Positions 43,785-52,519 of a stretch of 64,000 nucleotides of DNA are shown piece by piece. Origin of the DNA: Streptomyces panaciradicis. GTDB lineage: Bacteria; Actinomycetota; Actinomycetes; Streptomycetales; Streptomycetaceae. Made by a program: the position numbers and the translations under genes. Location of the stretch: positions 51,611 to 115,610 of the forward strand of contig NZ_JAMGBF010000007.1 in the NCBI RefSeq assembly GCF_023516615.1, given 5' to 3'. The stretch's first letter is position 1. Each line of letters opens with the position of its first letter. The notes below the pieces were generated by a model that was given only the letters and a program-made list of their open reading frames with translations, was not told the DNA's origin and did not search any database.

Positions 43785-44648
43785 ATGCCGGAACTCCCCG
43801 AGGTCGAAGCGCTCAAGGACTTCCTGACCGAGCACCTGGTCGGACACGAGATGGTGCGGGTGCTGCCCGTCGCGATCAGCGTCCTGAAGACCTACGACCC
43901 CCCGCTCTCCGCCGTCGAGGGCCGTACGGTCACCGCGGTGCGGCGGCACGGCAAGTTCCTCGACCTCGCGACCGACGGCGGCCCGCACTTCGTGACCCAT
44001 CTGGCCCGCGCCGGCTGGCTGCAGTGGAAGGACCGGCTGCCCGACGGCCCGCCCCGCCCCGGCAAGGGCCCCCTCGCCCTGCGCGTGGCCCTGGAGACCG
44101 GCGAGGGCTTCGACCTCACCGAGGCCGGCACCCAGAAGCGCCTCGCGGTGTACGTCGTCCAGGACCCCCACGAGGTCCCGGGCATCGCCCGCCTCGGCCC
44201 GGACCCCCTCGCCGACACCTTCGACGAGCGGGCGTTCGCCGCGCTCCTGGAGTCCGAGAGGCGGCAGATCAAGGGCGCCCTGCGCGACCAGGGCCTGATC
44301 GCCGGGGTGGGCAACGCCTACAGCGACGAGATCCTGCACGCGGCGAAGATGTCCCCGTTCAAACTGGCCGCGTCCCTCACCCCCGAGGAGACCACCCGCC
44401 TCTACGAGGCCCTGCGCACCACCCTCACCGAGGCGGTCGAGCGCTCCCGCGGGCTGGCGGCGGGCCGGCTGAAGGCGGAGAAGAAGAGCGGTCTGCGTGT
44501 CCACGGCCGCACCGGCGAGCCCTGCCCGGTCTGCGGGGACACCATCCGCGAGGTCTCCTTCAGCGATTCCTCGCTGCAGTACTGCCCGACGTGCCAGACG
44601 GGCGGCAAGCCGCTCGCGGACCGGAGGATGTCGCGGCTGCTGAAGTAG
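43785..44648 (+). CDS. Fpg/Nei family DNA glycosylase
   Basis: A 287-residue base-excision repair enzyme that removes oxidised bases and nicks the abasic site. The N-terminal Pro and Glu (MPELPEVE) are the catalytic pair, the Lys in RRHGKFLDL is conserved, the helix-two-turns-helix reads LIAGVGNAYSDEILH, and a C-terminal zinc finger is formed by CPVC and CPTC. It starts 49 bases after the phosphatase gene, in an ordinary high-GC context, and marks the left boundary of the lower-GC island that follows. Confidence 0.92.
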   Translation: MPELPEVEALKDFLTEHLVGHEMVRVLPVAISVLKTYDPPLSAVEGRTVTAVRRHGKFLDLATDGGPHFVTHLARAGWLQWKDRLPDGPPRPGKGPLALRVALETGEGFDLTEAGTQKRLAVYVVQDPHEVPGIARLGPDPLADTFDERAFAALLESERRQIKGALRDQGLIAGVGNAYSDEILHAAKMSPFKLAASLTPEETTRLYEALRTTLTEAVERSRGLAAGRLKAEKKSGLRVHGRTGEPCPVCGDTIREVSFSDSSLQYCPTCQTGGKPLADRRMSRLLK

Positions 44649-44730
44649 CGGACCAAATACACGCGCCACAGTCGAGGCGAGGAGAACCATCGGCGATCTG
44701 GGCCAGAGCGGCCAAGCGTCTTCGGAAACA

Positions 44731-44758
44731 TTGTCAAGGGCATCAAAGACCCCTTAAT
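44731..44758 (+). promoter_or_regulatory. Candidate promoter of the MBL-CHAT-DUF2235 operon
   Basis: TTGTCA (44731-44736) and CTTAAT (44753-44758) are separated by 16 bases, in an AT-rich patch extending to about 44785. The -35 differs from TTGACA at one base. It would leave a leader of about 100 bases before ATG 44864. Confidence 0.45.
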
Positions 44759-44863
44759 GAAACATATTGGCCCATGTGTTAAGTCGTGGGCGCCACCAGG
44801 GTGGAGATGAGCCCAGCCTCCCCCTTTCTCTCTCGGACTCCGGCACGTCGAGGAGGTCGGATC

Positions 44864-45955
44864 ATGACGAGGGCCATCCGTGTCGAAGTGTTGCCCGCCA
44901 GACTCGGCGACTGCCTGCTCGTGGAGTGTGCCCGGCCTGGCAGGGCGCCGTGGCGCATGCTTGTAGACGGGGGTCCCCCGGACACGTGGCCGACCCTGGA
45001 AGGGAGGCTGAAACGGCTGGACCCGACCAGGCGCTGCATCGACCTCGCAGTGGTGACACATGTGGACGGCGATCACAGCGGCGGCATGATCCCGTTCCTC
45101 GGCAGCTCATATGCCGATGACCTCGGCGACTGCTGGTTCAACGGCCGTTCGCATCTGCCTGGTCCTCTGCCGCTGCCTGGCCTTGTGCGGAGCGTGAGTC
45201 AGGGCGATAGCATCACCACGGAACTCGAAGGCCAGGGAACCGGCCGTGTGCTGCCCTGGAACATGGCATTCGGCGGGGGCCCGATCGACACCGGGAGCGC
45301 CGCGGGATTCATTGAGGTGGCGATTCCGGGCGGCCCGTGCCTTACCGTGCTCTCGCCGACCACGAAGCGACTGGCCGTTCTCGGTACAGTCTGGTCGCGT
45401 TCCCTAGCCGATGCCCGGCGCGGGCGATCCAGCGCGATCATGCCCGATGTGCCGGAACCTCTGGAGGATCTGGCGACCCTCGCAGCCGAATGCACGCCCA
45501 AGGACTCCTCGCCCACCAACGGCAGCAGCGTCGCGCTGCTGGTCGAGCATCGCGGAGCCAGCGTCGTCCTCGCAGCGGATGCCTTCGACACCGTTCTCGG
45601 GGCCGGACTGACGGGCGTGGCGGCGGCTCGTGGGCTCGCCGTTCTCCCGGTGGACGCTTTCAAGTTGCCCCATCACGCCAGCAAGTGCAACGTGTCGGAG
45701 GCAATGCTGAAAGTCGCGCCCGCGCGGCACTACCTCGTGTCGACCAACGGCGACACGTTTCACCATCCCGATGACGTAGCCCTGGCCCGCGTCGTGCTGA
45801 CGGCGCCGACCGGATCGACGCTGTGGTTCAACTATCAGACATCGCGCACCGAGAGGTGGGCCGATCCGACGTTGTGCGCAGGTTATGGCTACACCGCACG
45901 CTTCCCGGAAGACCCCAAAGTCGGCACGGTGCTCGAACTCCCGGCGAGGCCATGA
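44864..45955 (+). CDS. ComEC-like metallo-beta-lactamase-fold hydrolase
   Basis: A 363-residue MBL-fold protein without membrane segments. It opens with VEVLPARLGDCLLVE and MLVDGGPP, typical of the soluble relatives of the ComEC nuclease domain. Metal ligands are H66, D68, D70 and H71 in THVDGDHSGG, D239 in VLAADAF and H270/H271 in KLPHHASK. The ATG 44864 has aggagg 7 bases ahead; a GTG 26 codons upstream has none. It overlaps the CHAT gene by 4 bases (ATGA). Relatives cut nucleic acids or phosphodiesters, and in conflict systems they occur beside effector proteases; the substrate here is unknown. GC at third positions is clearly lower than in the glycosylase gene before it. Confidence 0.85.
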   Translation: MTRAIRVEVLPARLGDCLLVECARPGRAPWRMLVDGGPPDTWPTLEGRLKRLDPTRRCIDLAVVTHVDGDHSGGMIPFLGSSYADDLGDCWFNGRSHLPGPLPLPGLVRSVSQGDSITTELEGQGTGRVLPWNMAFGGGPIDTGSAAGFIEVAIPGGPCLTVLSPTTKRLAVLGTVWSRSLADARRGRSSAIMPDVPEPLEDLATLAAECTPKDSSPTNGSSVALLVEHRGASVVLAADAFDTVLGAGLTGVAAARGLAVLPVDAFKLPHHASKCNVSEAMLKVAPARHYLVSTNGDTFHHPDDVALARVVLTAPTGSTLWFNYQTSRTERWADPTLCAGYGYTARFPEDPKVGTVLELPARP

Positions 45956-48900
45956 TGCCCAGCAGCCACCTCCACAGCGTTGTGCTCGACTTGCTGATCC
46001 GGGAGGAGCAGCGAGGCGCTCCTGGCCCGCGTCTCGTAGCTGCAGAACGCAGGTCCCGCCGCCGACCTCGCGACGCGCAGGCACAACTCGAGGTGTGCCT
46101 TGCCGCGCTGGCCGCAGGGGAACCGAAACGGGTCTTGACACAGCTGGAGCGTTCACGACTGCGACCGCGGGTCACGGCGGCTCTCACCGAGTGGGCCAAC
46201 CGGCTCGATCGCAACTGGTACCCGGGAGACGTCGGCGCCGAGTTGGCCGGAAGTACCGGGGGAGTGTCCGTTGAGCCACGTCCCGGTGACGCCGACGAGG
46301 AACTACTCGAACAAGTGGTCCACAACGGGCCCCCCGGACTTTTCACTCCCCGCGCACTCGTGGAGGGATGCCTGCGCACGGGTGCCGTTGCGACGGCGCA
46401 GCAGGCAGCTGGTGCGGCCTGGACTCAGCTGAACACGCTGTGGCAGTACGCCAACCTGCAGGGCTTGTCCTCCCTCGCCGCTTGGGCCACTTTGGCGGGA
46501 GCCGACCTGATGAGACGCGACGGGAATCCGCAGGCTGATCAACTGCTGGCGGACGCCCGTCGCCAGATCGCCGTTCTCGGCGACGCGGGGCGCATGGCCC
46601 TGACGTATCTCGTAGAGGGAGACTGGTATGCCACCCCAGGCAGTTCTCCCGAGGCACTCGGCTGGGATCTGGCACCTCAACAGGCTCCGAGTCCGCTGCA
46701 GCCTGCAGACATGAGTCGGGCATCCGCTCTCTACGACCAGGCTGAATGCCTGCTCGGAGGTACCGACCTGCCGCGACTGCGTGCAGCGCTGTCGTTGCGC
46801 AAGTCCCTGCTCGCCCGGTTCGCAGGGGACGCGGAAGCCCGGCACCGCCATCTCGAAGCGGCCGTTGTCGGCTTCGACTCCGCCGGCGACTCGGCGGGTT
46901 ACCACCTCGCGATGATGCATCGGCTCGTGGCCGACATCGACGACGGCACACTGGGCCGCCATGCACTTGATCTCGGAGGTGGCTGGCACCGCCCCAGGCA
47001 CGGGCCGGTTGCCGAAACTGTGGCGTGGGCGGAGACTGCGGGCAGCAGCAGCTGGTGCGTCGGCCTTGGCCGACTTCTCGAGAGGTGCGGGGATCACTGG
47101 GCCGCGCAGCGCAGCACCCCGCGGTCCCGCGTCGCCTACCTTTCCGCACTGCACCTGATATCGGTGGATCCTGACCTTCCGACGCGGACCCTCATCACAG
47201 CGGTGGCCAAGGCCGACAGCGACAGCAATCTCGCCTGCAATGCGCTGCTGCGTCTTGAGCGGGCTTTCGGGCCGTACTTCGAGGAAACCGCTGACCAGCA
47301 GGACGAGTTCGGCTTCTCGCAGAAGGTCGAAGCATCCTTCGTTCTGCTTTCGGCGCTGCGAGATGAGTCGCGCGGTCCCGCGGCGCTGTTGGCTGCGGAA
47401 CGGATGGCGCATGTGGGACGGCAACTGGCCATCGACGCAGATCGGCTCCGTGCGGCTCTGCCACCCTTGGGGCAGCCGGTCTTCACGACGCTGGACGACT
47501 TGCGCAGTGGTCTGCGCGAGGAGCAGGACGACGGTTCGTTCGCGGCTCAGGTCGCCCGCGTCCAGGCCGACATGGTCCGCATGCAGCTCTCGCTGCTGGC
47601 ACAGGCCCAGCGCAGTGTCGACACCGCAAGGGTGCTCGGGCAACTGGCCAGGGCCGAAGCCGCCCAGCGCACCGGCCGCTTGGCCGAGGCGGACCGGTGG
47701 TTCGCCCGAGCGATTGAAGCCGCGAGAGGGCCAGGCGTGGACACTTACCTACTGCCCGTGGCATTGATCGCGAACCAGCGCCTCGACGAAGCGAGAACAG
47801 CGATGCTCGCCTGCGGACGGCAGATCCCCGATGACCTCCAACTGCCGTTGTGGGTGAGGGTGAAGGATTACGATCAGGCCCTTGCGACACTTGCCCGCAG
47901 GGAGGCGGACGGTTTCGTTGCGCAGGACTGGCGGGACTTGCTGTGCCTTGCCGAACTCCACCTGGCGCGTGGCAAACCCACTGAGGCCAGGCAACTGGTC
48001 GGCGAAGCCATCGCAGTCTTTGAAGACACCGTGCGGCTGTTGCTCCGGGACCCGGAACGGCTTGAGGCGTGCGATCAGCCCGATGTGGCCGCCCTCTACA
48101 GCACTCTCGCGATGACCTATCTCTCCCGCCAGGGCCCGACTGCACCCGCCGAGGCGGAAGCCTCTTTCGAGGCCGCCGAGTTCGCTCGGTCGCTCTCCTC
48201 CGACGCCGACCTCGGGAGGGCCGACCAGGCATCCCGTACAGCCTGGCAGCACGCCGCGGCTGAGTACGCGGCCGCCGCTCACCAGCTCCTTGCTGAATGG
48301 CCCTCGGCGGTAGAGGAGCAGAAAGACTTCACCGTCCTCGACACGCTGGACGAAGCGCTGGCTCAAGCCGAACACGCCGTTGACGCGCAGGACCGCGGCA
48401 TCCTCCTCCGTCGCGCCGCTCGCCCACGGCAGCCAACCGCCGCCCAACTGCGACACCGTATGCCCGCGGGAACGCTGCTTCTGGAGTACCTCGCCGTCGG
48501 CGACGACCTTCTCGCCTGGGCGATGACCCGTGACATGGTCCGTCCGACGCGTGAATCGGTCCCGCTGCGGCACCTCACCGCGCTGGTTCGCGAATTTCAC
48601 ACTGCCTGCGCGGAGGGATACGCTCCCGCCACGGAACTCACCTCTCTGCTCCTGGAGCCGTTCGAGGATCTGCTGCGCGTCCATCCCCGGCTCGTGGTCG
48701 TACCGTTCGGCCCACTGAATCTGGTGCCGTTCCACGCGCTGCCCTGTGGAGGGACACCACTTGCCCTCAGCCACATCGTCTCTTACGCGCAGAGTGCGGT
48801 GAGTGTGTGGGAACCCGGCGGCGATTTCGACCAGCCGTTCCTGCCGGCCCGACCGCTGGTCGTGGCCGACCCCGCGTTCGATGACGGCGCCCATCCGGGA

Positions 48901-49554
48901 CTGCCTCGGCTGCCTGGTGCCGGATTGGAGGCCCAAGCGGTCAAGCGGGCACTGCGCGTGCCGGCCGAGCGCGTGCTCGTGGGTACCGACGCGACCGAGG
49001 CGGACGTGCTCAGACTGCTGGCGGACTGCGACCTGCTCCACATATCCAGCCACAGTCACCTCGACGAATTGTCACCGTTCGCCTCGTCTCTGGTCCTGGC
49101 AGGGGCCGACGACCTCACTGTGGCCGACCTCACTGGTCTGCGGTTCGGCATCCGTCTCGCCGTGTTCACGGGGTGCGACACCGGGCGTGGGCAGGCCACC
49201 CTCGGCGGCGACCTGATCGGGCTGACCCGGACACTGCTGCGCGGTGGTGCCCGACGTTGTGTCGTCTCCCTGTGGCCGGTCGATGACTGGGTCGTGCCCG
49301 TTCTCATGGCGAACTTCTACGACGGCTTGGCTCGGCAACTGTCACCGGCCGCCGCCTTGGCTCGGGCACAGCGAGCGGTACACGACATGAGCGCCGAACA
49401 ACTACAAACCGCCTGCACCGCTCTCGGTGGGGATGCGGACACCGACGGCAGCAGGCGTCGCGGCGTTGTCCTGGACCCCGCCCTGCGTGACGACGCAGAG
49501 CTTCCGGGCGGCGACGCGGAACGCTACTGGGCTTCATTCATCCTCATGGAATGA
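45952..49554 (+). CDS. Helical-repeat (TPR-like) CHAT-domain protease
   Basis: A 1200-residue protein. Residues 1 to about 850 are Ala/Leu/Arg-rich helices in repeat-like blocks (for example LARAEAAQRTGRLAEADRWF and CLAELHLARGKPTEARQLV, TPR style). A C-terminal CHAT caspase-like domain runs from about 890: the lead LVVVPFGPLNLVPFHALP, then the catalytic His region LLHISSHSHLDE (H1034 likely) and the Cys in FTGCDTGRG (C1075). Both dyad residues are present, so it should be an active Cys protease. There is no signal peptide or transmembrane helix. It is translationally coupled to the MBL gene and 16 bases from the DUF2235 gene. I infer a sensor (repeats) plus effector (protease) role; its target could be either neighbour. 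Confidence 0.88.
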   Translation: MMPSSHLHSVVLDLLIREEQRGAPGPRLVAAERRSRRRPRDAQAQLEVCLAALAAGEPKRVLTQLERSRLRPRVTAALTEWANRLDRNWYPGDVGAELAGSTGGVSVEPRPGDADEELLEQVVHNGPPGLFTPRALVEGCLRTGAVATAQQAAGAAWTQLNTLWQYANLQGLSSLAAWATLAGADLMRRDGNPQADQLLADARRQIAVLGDAGRMALTYLVEGDWYATPGSSPEALGWDLAPQQAPSPLQPADMSRASALYDQAECLLGGTDLPRLRAALSLRKSLLARFAGDAEARHRHLEAAVVGFDSAGDSAGYHLAMMHRLVADIDDGTLGRHALDLGGGWHRPRHGPVAETVAWAETAGSSSWCVGLGRLLERCGDHWAAQRSTPRSRVAYLSALHLISVDPDLPTRTLITAVAKADSDSNLACNALLRLERAFGPYFEETADQQDEFGFSQKVEASFVLLSALRDESRGPAALLAAERMAHVGRQLAIDADRLRAALPPLGQPVFTTLDDLRSGLREEQDDGSFAAQVARVQADMVRMQLSLLAQAQRSVDTARVLGQLARAEAAQRTGRLAEADRWFARAIEAARGPGVDTYLLPVALIANQRLDEARTAMLACGRQIPDDLQLPLWVRVKDYDQALATLARREADGFVAQDWRDLLCLAELHLARGKPTEARQLVGEAIAVFEDTVRLLLRDPERLEACDQPDVAALYSTLAMTYLSRQGPTAPAEAEASFEAAEFARSLSSDADLGRADQASRTAWQHAAAEYAAAAHQLLAEWPSAVEEQKDFTVLDTLDEALAQAEHAVDAQDRGILLRRAARPRQPTAAQLRHRMPAGTLLLEYLAVGDDLLAWAMTRDMVRPTRESVPLRHLTALVREFHTACAEGYAPATELTSLLLEPFEDLLRVHPRLVVVPFGPLNLVPFHALPCGGTPLALSHIVSYAQSAVSVWEPGGDFDQPFLPARPLVVADPAFDDGAHPGLPRLPGAGLEAQAVKRALRVPAERVLVGTDATEADVLRLLADCDLLHISSHSHLDELSPFASSLVLAGADDLTVADLTGLRFGIRLAVFTGCDTGRGQATLGGDLIGLTRTLLRGGARRCVVSLWPVDDWVVPVLMANFYDGLARQLSPAAALARAQRAVHDMSAEQLQTACTALGGDADTDGSRRRGVVLDPALRDDAELPGGDAERYWASFILME

Positions 49555-49570
49555 CGACGGGAGGCCGACC

Positions 49571-50662
49571 ATGGGTGAGATGTCGCAGGACTCCGTGCGC
49601 AACCTTGTGCTGTGCCTCGACGGCACCAGAAACGAGCCAGAGACCGGTACCACCAACGTGTCCCGCATCTTCGACGTGGCTGTCAAGAACCACCGTCAAC
49701 TGGTTTTCTACCACCCGGGTGTCGGCGTCATGGGTGCCCGTGGTGCGGTCACTTCGCTCGGCCAGAAGGCTACGCGTGTCGCAGGCCTCATTGGAGGTTT
49801 CGGAGTCAAGGACAACCTAGAAGAAGCGTATAGGTTCCTAGTGCACAACTACCGGTCCGGCGACCGGATCTTCGTCTTCGGGTTCTCCCGTGGTGCCTAC
49901 ACGGCACAGGCGCTGACAGGGATGCTGCGCACGGTAGGACTGCTCCGGTCCGGCGCGGAGAATCTCATCCCCTACGCAGTGAAGCTGTACGCAACCAGCA
50001 ACACGCGCCGGGCGACGACGGAGCAAACGAACCGCTACTTCCGTCGCCGGGAACGGTTCGCGCGTCAGTTCGGCAATCCTGCCTTCCCGGAAGCATTCGA
50101 CAGCTCGCGCCACCAGGTGCACTTCCTCGGCGTGTGGGACACGGTGAAATCCGTCGGCTGGCTGAACTGGAAAGCGCAGATCGAACAGGTCCGTTGGCCC
50201 TTCACCGCGAAGATCGTCAACGTGGACGCCGCACGGCAGGCCCTGGCGATCGACGAGCGGCGACACGCCTACAAGGAATACCGTTTCGACGGGAAGACTG
50301 TGAAGGACTCGGGTGGGCGTTACGAAGAAATGTGGTTCGCTGGCGCCCACAGCGACATCGGCGGCACGTTCGATGATGATCACGACCTGTCGGACATCGC
50401 CTTTGCCTGGATGGTGGAGGAGGCTGCGCAAGCGGGCCTGCGGGTCGACCCTCAGAAGTACCGCCGACTGCTCAAGGTCCGTTATGGCGCGAAACTCCCG
50501 GTGGACCGGGCTACGGGCAAGATCCACACCAACTCTGCTGGCTGGTGGTTCCTGGGAGGTTGGCACAGGCGTCACGTCCAGCCTGGGGACCAGATACATC
50601 CCAGCGTCTTCGACCGCATACACGCCACGGCAGGCACGGCTTGCCCGTATCGGCTGCCGTGA
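49571..50662 (+). CDS. DUF2235 alpha/beta hydrolase (lipase-like)
   Basis: A 363-residue DUF2235 protein. The opening NLVLCLDGTRNEPETGTTNV is the family hallmark. The nucleophile elbow is GFSRG with S106, and the His is H260 in AGAHSDIGG. The family includes type VI secretion phospholipase effectors of the Tle1 type and uncharacterised bacterial hydrolases. No signal peptide is visible, so it acts inside the cell unless exported by an unseen route. gggagg precedes ATG 49571. As the last gene of the operon with the MBL and CHAT genes it could attack the cell's own membrane lipids when released, which is inference. Confidence 0.87.
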   Translation: MGEMSQDSVRNLVLCLDGTRNEPETGTTNVSRIFDVAVKNHRQLVFYHPGVGVMGARGAVTSLGQKATRVAGLIGGFGVKDNLEEAYRFLVHNYRSGDRIFVFGFSRGAYTAQALTGMLRTVGLLRSGAENLIPYAVKLYATSNTRRATTEQTNRYFRRRERFARQFGNPAFPEAFDSSRHQVHFLGVWDTVKSVGWLNWKAQIEQVRWPFTAKIVNVDAARQALAIDERRHAYKEYRFDGKTVKDSGGRYEEMWFAGAHSDIGGTFDDDHDLSDIAFAWMVEEAAQAGLRVDPQKYRRLLKVRYGAKLPVDRATGKIHTNSAGWWFLGGWHRRHVQPGDQIHPSVFDRIHATAGTACPYRLP

Positions 50663-51029
50663 TCAGCCCGCCCGTCCGGATACCGGGGTGCCGGCGGAAG
50701 GTATGGGGACGTATGACTCGGCGCATGGCGATCATGCCGGGCACGCATCCGGGGTGTGCGGACCGGTTGTGGCAGTTCGGCACTCAAGCGACGAGGGCAG
50801 GGCACGCCGCTCCAAGATGTGCTGTCCGAGACGACGACGAGCCATGGACGCCGTCGCGCCCCAACCGCGCGGAGCAGGCGGAGGGTACGGATGTGCCGAC
50901 CGAGGTCATTGGGCCAGACTCGTGGAGCGCCCTCATCCGCAACCCGAGCGGGCCACCTTCGTCCACCGTACGTCGACCGCTTTTCGACCAGGCTCCGTGA
51001 TCCGGGACCGGCGTGGAGATGGCTCCTGA
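50663..51029. other. Gene-free stretch beyond the MBL-CHAT-DUF2235 operon
   Basis: This gap has several open frames but none with a ribosome site, a recognisable domain or sensible composition. The longest plus frame (ending 51000) reads through as EVIGPDSWSALIRN, which I cannot place. No hairpin terminator, repeat or attachment-like duplication is evident. It may be decayed sequence at the right edge of the island. Confidence 0.4.
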
Positions 51030-51683
51030 TCAGCCGCGCGCCTGGACAGTGACCAGGTGCTCGCCCTGCGCCGTGCGCAGTTCGTAGCGGGCGATCTCGG
51101 CGGTGTGCATGGCCGTGCTGCCGCTCATCGTGATGGGGCGGGCGTCGTGGTCCGGGACCATCCAGCTGGTCACGATCTGCTCGGAGCCGTCGCGGCCGAC
51201 GGCCACCAGACGGCAGGCCCGCGGACCGGCGCCGTCCTTGACCTCGAGCTCCACGGCGCTGCCCATGTCCGCGTCCGCCGTGGTCACCTGGGCCCACACG
51301 CCGGTCTTCGCGTCGGTCGCCGCCATCCGCACGGAACCGTCGCCGCCACCGGCGAGCATCATGATCCCGGGGGCGGCCGCCGCGATGGCGACCGAGGCGG
51401 CCAGGCCGTACAGGAAACGCCGGCGGGTGGCCCGCTGCCGGGTGGCCACCGCGGCCATCAGCCGGTCCAGCAGCTGGGGGCCGGGGCGGGTCATGGGGCT
51501 CACGAACCGTGGCGTCGACCGGCGGTACAGCATCATCTGCCGGGTGACGGGCCCGAATTCGGTCACGTGAGCGGCGCAGTGCGCGCACTCCATGAGGTGG
51601 TCCTCGAAGCGGAAGGCATCCGCCTCGTCCAGCACGCCGAGCGCGTACGCGGCGACGTCGCGATGCCTCTCCTGGGACCTCAT
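51030..51683 (-). CDS. Anti-sigma factor, RskA-like with zinc-binding N-terminus
   Basis: A 217-residue membrane anti-sigma factor. The zinc anti-sigma motif is HLMECAHCAAH (His and two Cys) near residue 30, one transmembrane helix lies around 95-115 (GLAASVAIAAAAPGIMML), and an outer RskA-type domain follows (VELEVKDGAG, VTSWMVPD). It would hold the ECF sigma factor encoded at 52520-53065 at the membrane. An unrelated gene lies between the two. Loss of the anti-sigma by signal-driven proteolysis is the usual release route in this family. Confidence 0.88.
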   Translation of the reverse strand: MRSQERHRDVAAYALGVLDEADAFRFEDHLMECAHCAAHVTEFGPVTRQMMLYRRSTPRFVSPMTRPGPQLLDRLMAAVATRQRATRRRFLYGLAASVAIAAAAPGIMMLAGGGDGSVRMAATDAKTGVWAQVTTADADMGSAVELEVKDGAGPRACRLVAVGRDGSEQIVTSWMVPDHDARPITMSGSTAMHTAEIARYELRTAQGEHLVTVQARG

Positions 51684-51833
51684 GCCGAAACCTCGTGCCG
51701 TTGGGTGCGGGTTGGGTTACTCCTTGCTCCCACCGGTACGGACCAGACCGCCGAATCACTCAAGGCTCACAGGAATCGCAACCAAGAGGTTCGGAGCGGC
51801 CCGGCCCCCGGATTGGTCCGGATCGAAAGACGT

Positions 51834-52346
51834 CTAGAAAAGGTGGATGGCGAGATGGCCGAGGGGCAGTCCGAGCTGCCACGCCTTCGTCCACACCTTG
51901 GGGCCTTCGTCCTCCCCGACCCCTACGGCTCCGCCGGGAACGGCGTTCAGATCGGGCGCGAGCAACTCGGTCTCCTCCAGCCAGCGCCAGGCCGCGGCCG
52001 CGAGTTCGAGGTCCGGCGCGGGCCCGCCCGCGGCGGCCGCCTCGGCGGCGATGTCGGCCATCCGCTCGCGCACCCAGTCCTGCCACGGCTGGTCGTAGGC
52101 CGTCAGGGACAGCCAGGTCTCCAGCTGGGACACCACCCGGATGCCGGAGAGTTCGCCGTCGGTGTCCGACAGGAAGACGGTCAGGGCCAGGGCGTCGCGC
52201 CCGGCGCGGAACTCCATGGACGTCGGCGGCATCAGGTCGCCCGTGCGCAGCAGCTCGTCGGCGATGTACTCCGCGTACAACCAGGCCATGGGGACGACCA
52301 GTTCCCCGCCGGTGCCGTCCGTGCTCTCGTGACCTCTGTCCAGCAT
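51834..52346 (-). CDS. Conserved hypothetical protein between sigma and anti-sigma genes
   Basis: A 170-residue soluble protein with no signal peptide or membrane segment. It is rich in Trp and acidic residues (MAWLYAEYIADELLRTGD, LETWLSLTAYDQPWQDWVRE, LELAAAAWRWLEETE). ATG 52346 is preceded by a purine-rich stretch; an internal ATG at MAWLYAEY is also plausible. I do not recognise a family. Its place in the sigma/anti-sigma cluster suggests co-regulation, but the 150-170-base gaps on both sides allow separate transcription. Confidence 0.65.
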   Translation of the reverse strand: MLDRGHESTDGTGGELVVPMAWLYAEYIADELLRTGDLMPPTSMEFRAGRDALALTVFLSDTDGELSGIRVVSQLETWLSLTAYDQPWQDWVRERMADIAAEAAAAGGPAPDLELAAAAWRWLEETELLAPDLNAVPGGAVGVGEDEGPKVWTKAWQLGLPLGHLAIHLF

Positions 52347-52519
52347 CCCTTCCTGCCTTCCTCCGGTGCGTGCGCGTCTGCCCGAGCACCCGGGCCCTGG
52401 GGCCGCGGCGCCGGAAAACCGGTGCCACGGCCCCATCCGGAACACGGATGAGGACAGCCGATTACTCAACCGGGGTCCTCAGCAAGGCGCTTTACGGAGG
52501 TTTGACTGATCCGTTGGTT

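Noticed and set aside
41696..43816. A 706-codon open frame antisense to the SpoIIE regulator
   Set aside because: The plus strand has four recognisable domains in order; the antisense product is repetitive Gly/Val/Arg/Asp sequence.
46303..47643. Minus-strand open frame inside the CHAT gene
   Set aside because: No domain or ribosome site, and the plus-strand frame continues without interruption through the helical repeats into the CHAT domain.
50545..51000. A 151-codon open frame overlapping the end of the DUF2235 gene
   Set aside because: Its first part overlaps a solid gene in another frame, it has no ribosome site and I recognise no domain in the remaining part, so I record the interval only as gene-free sequence.
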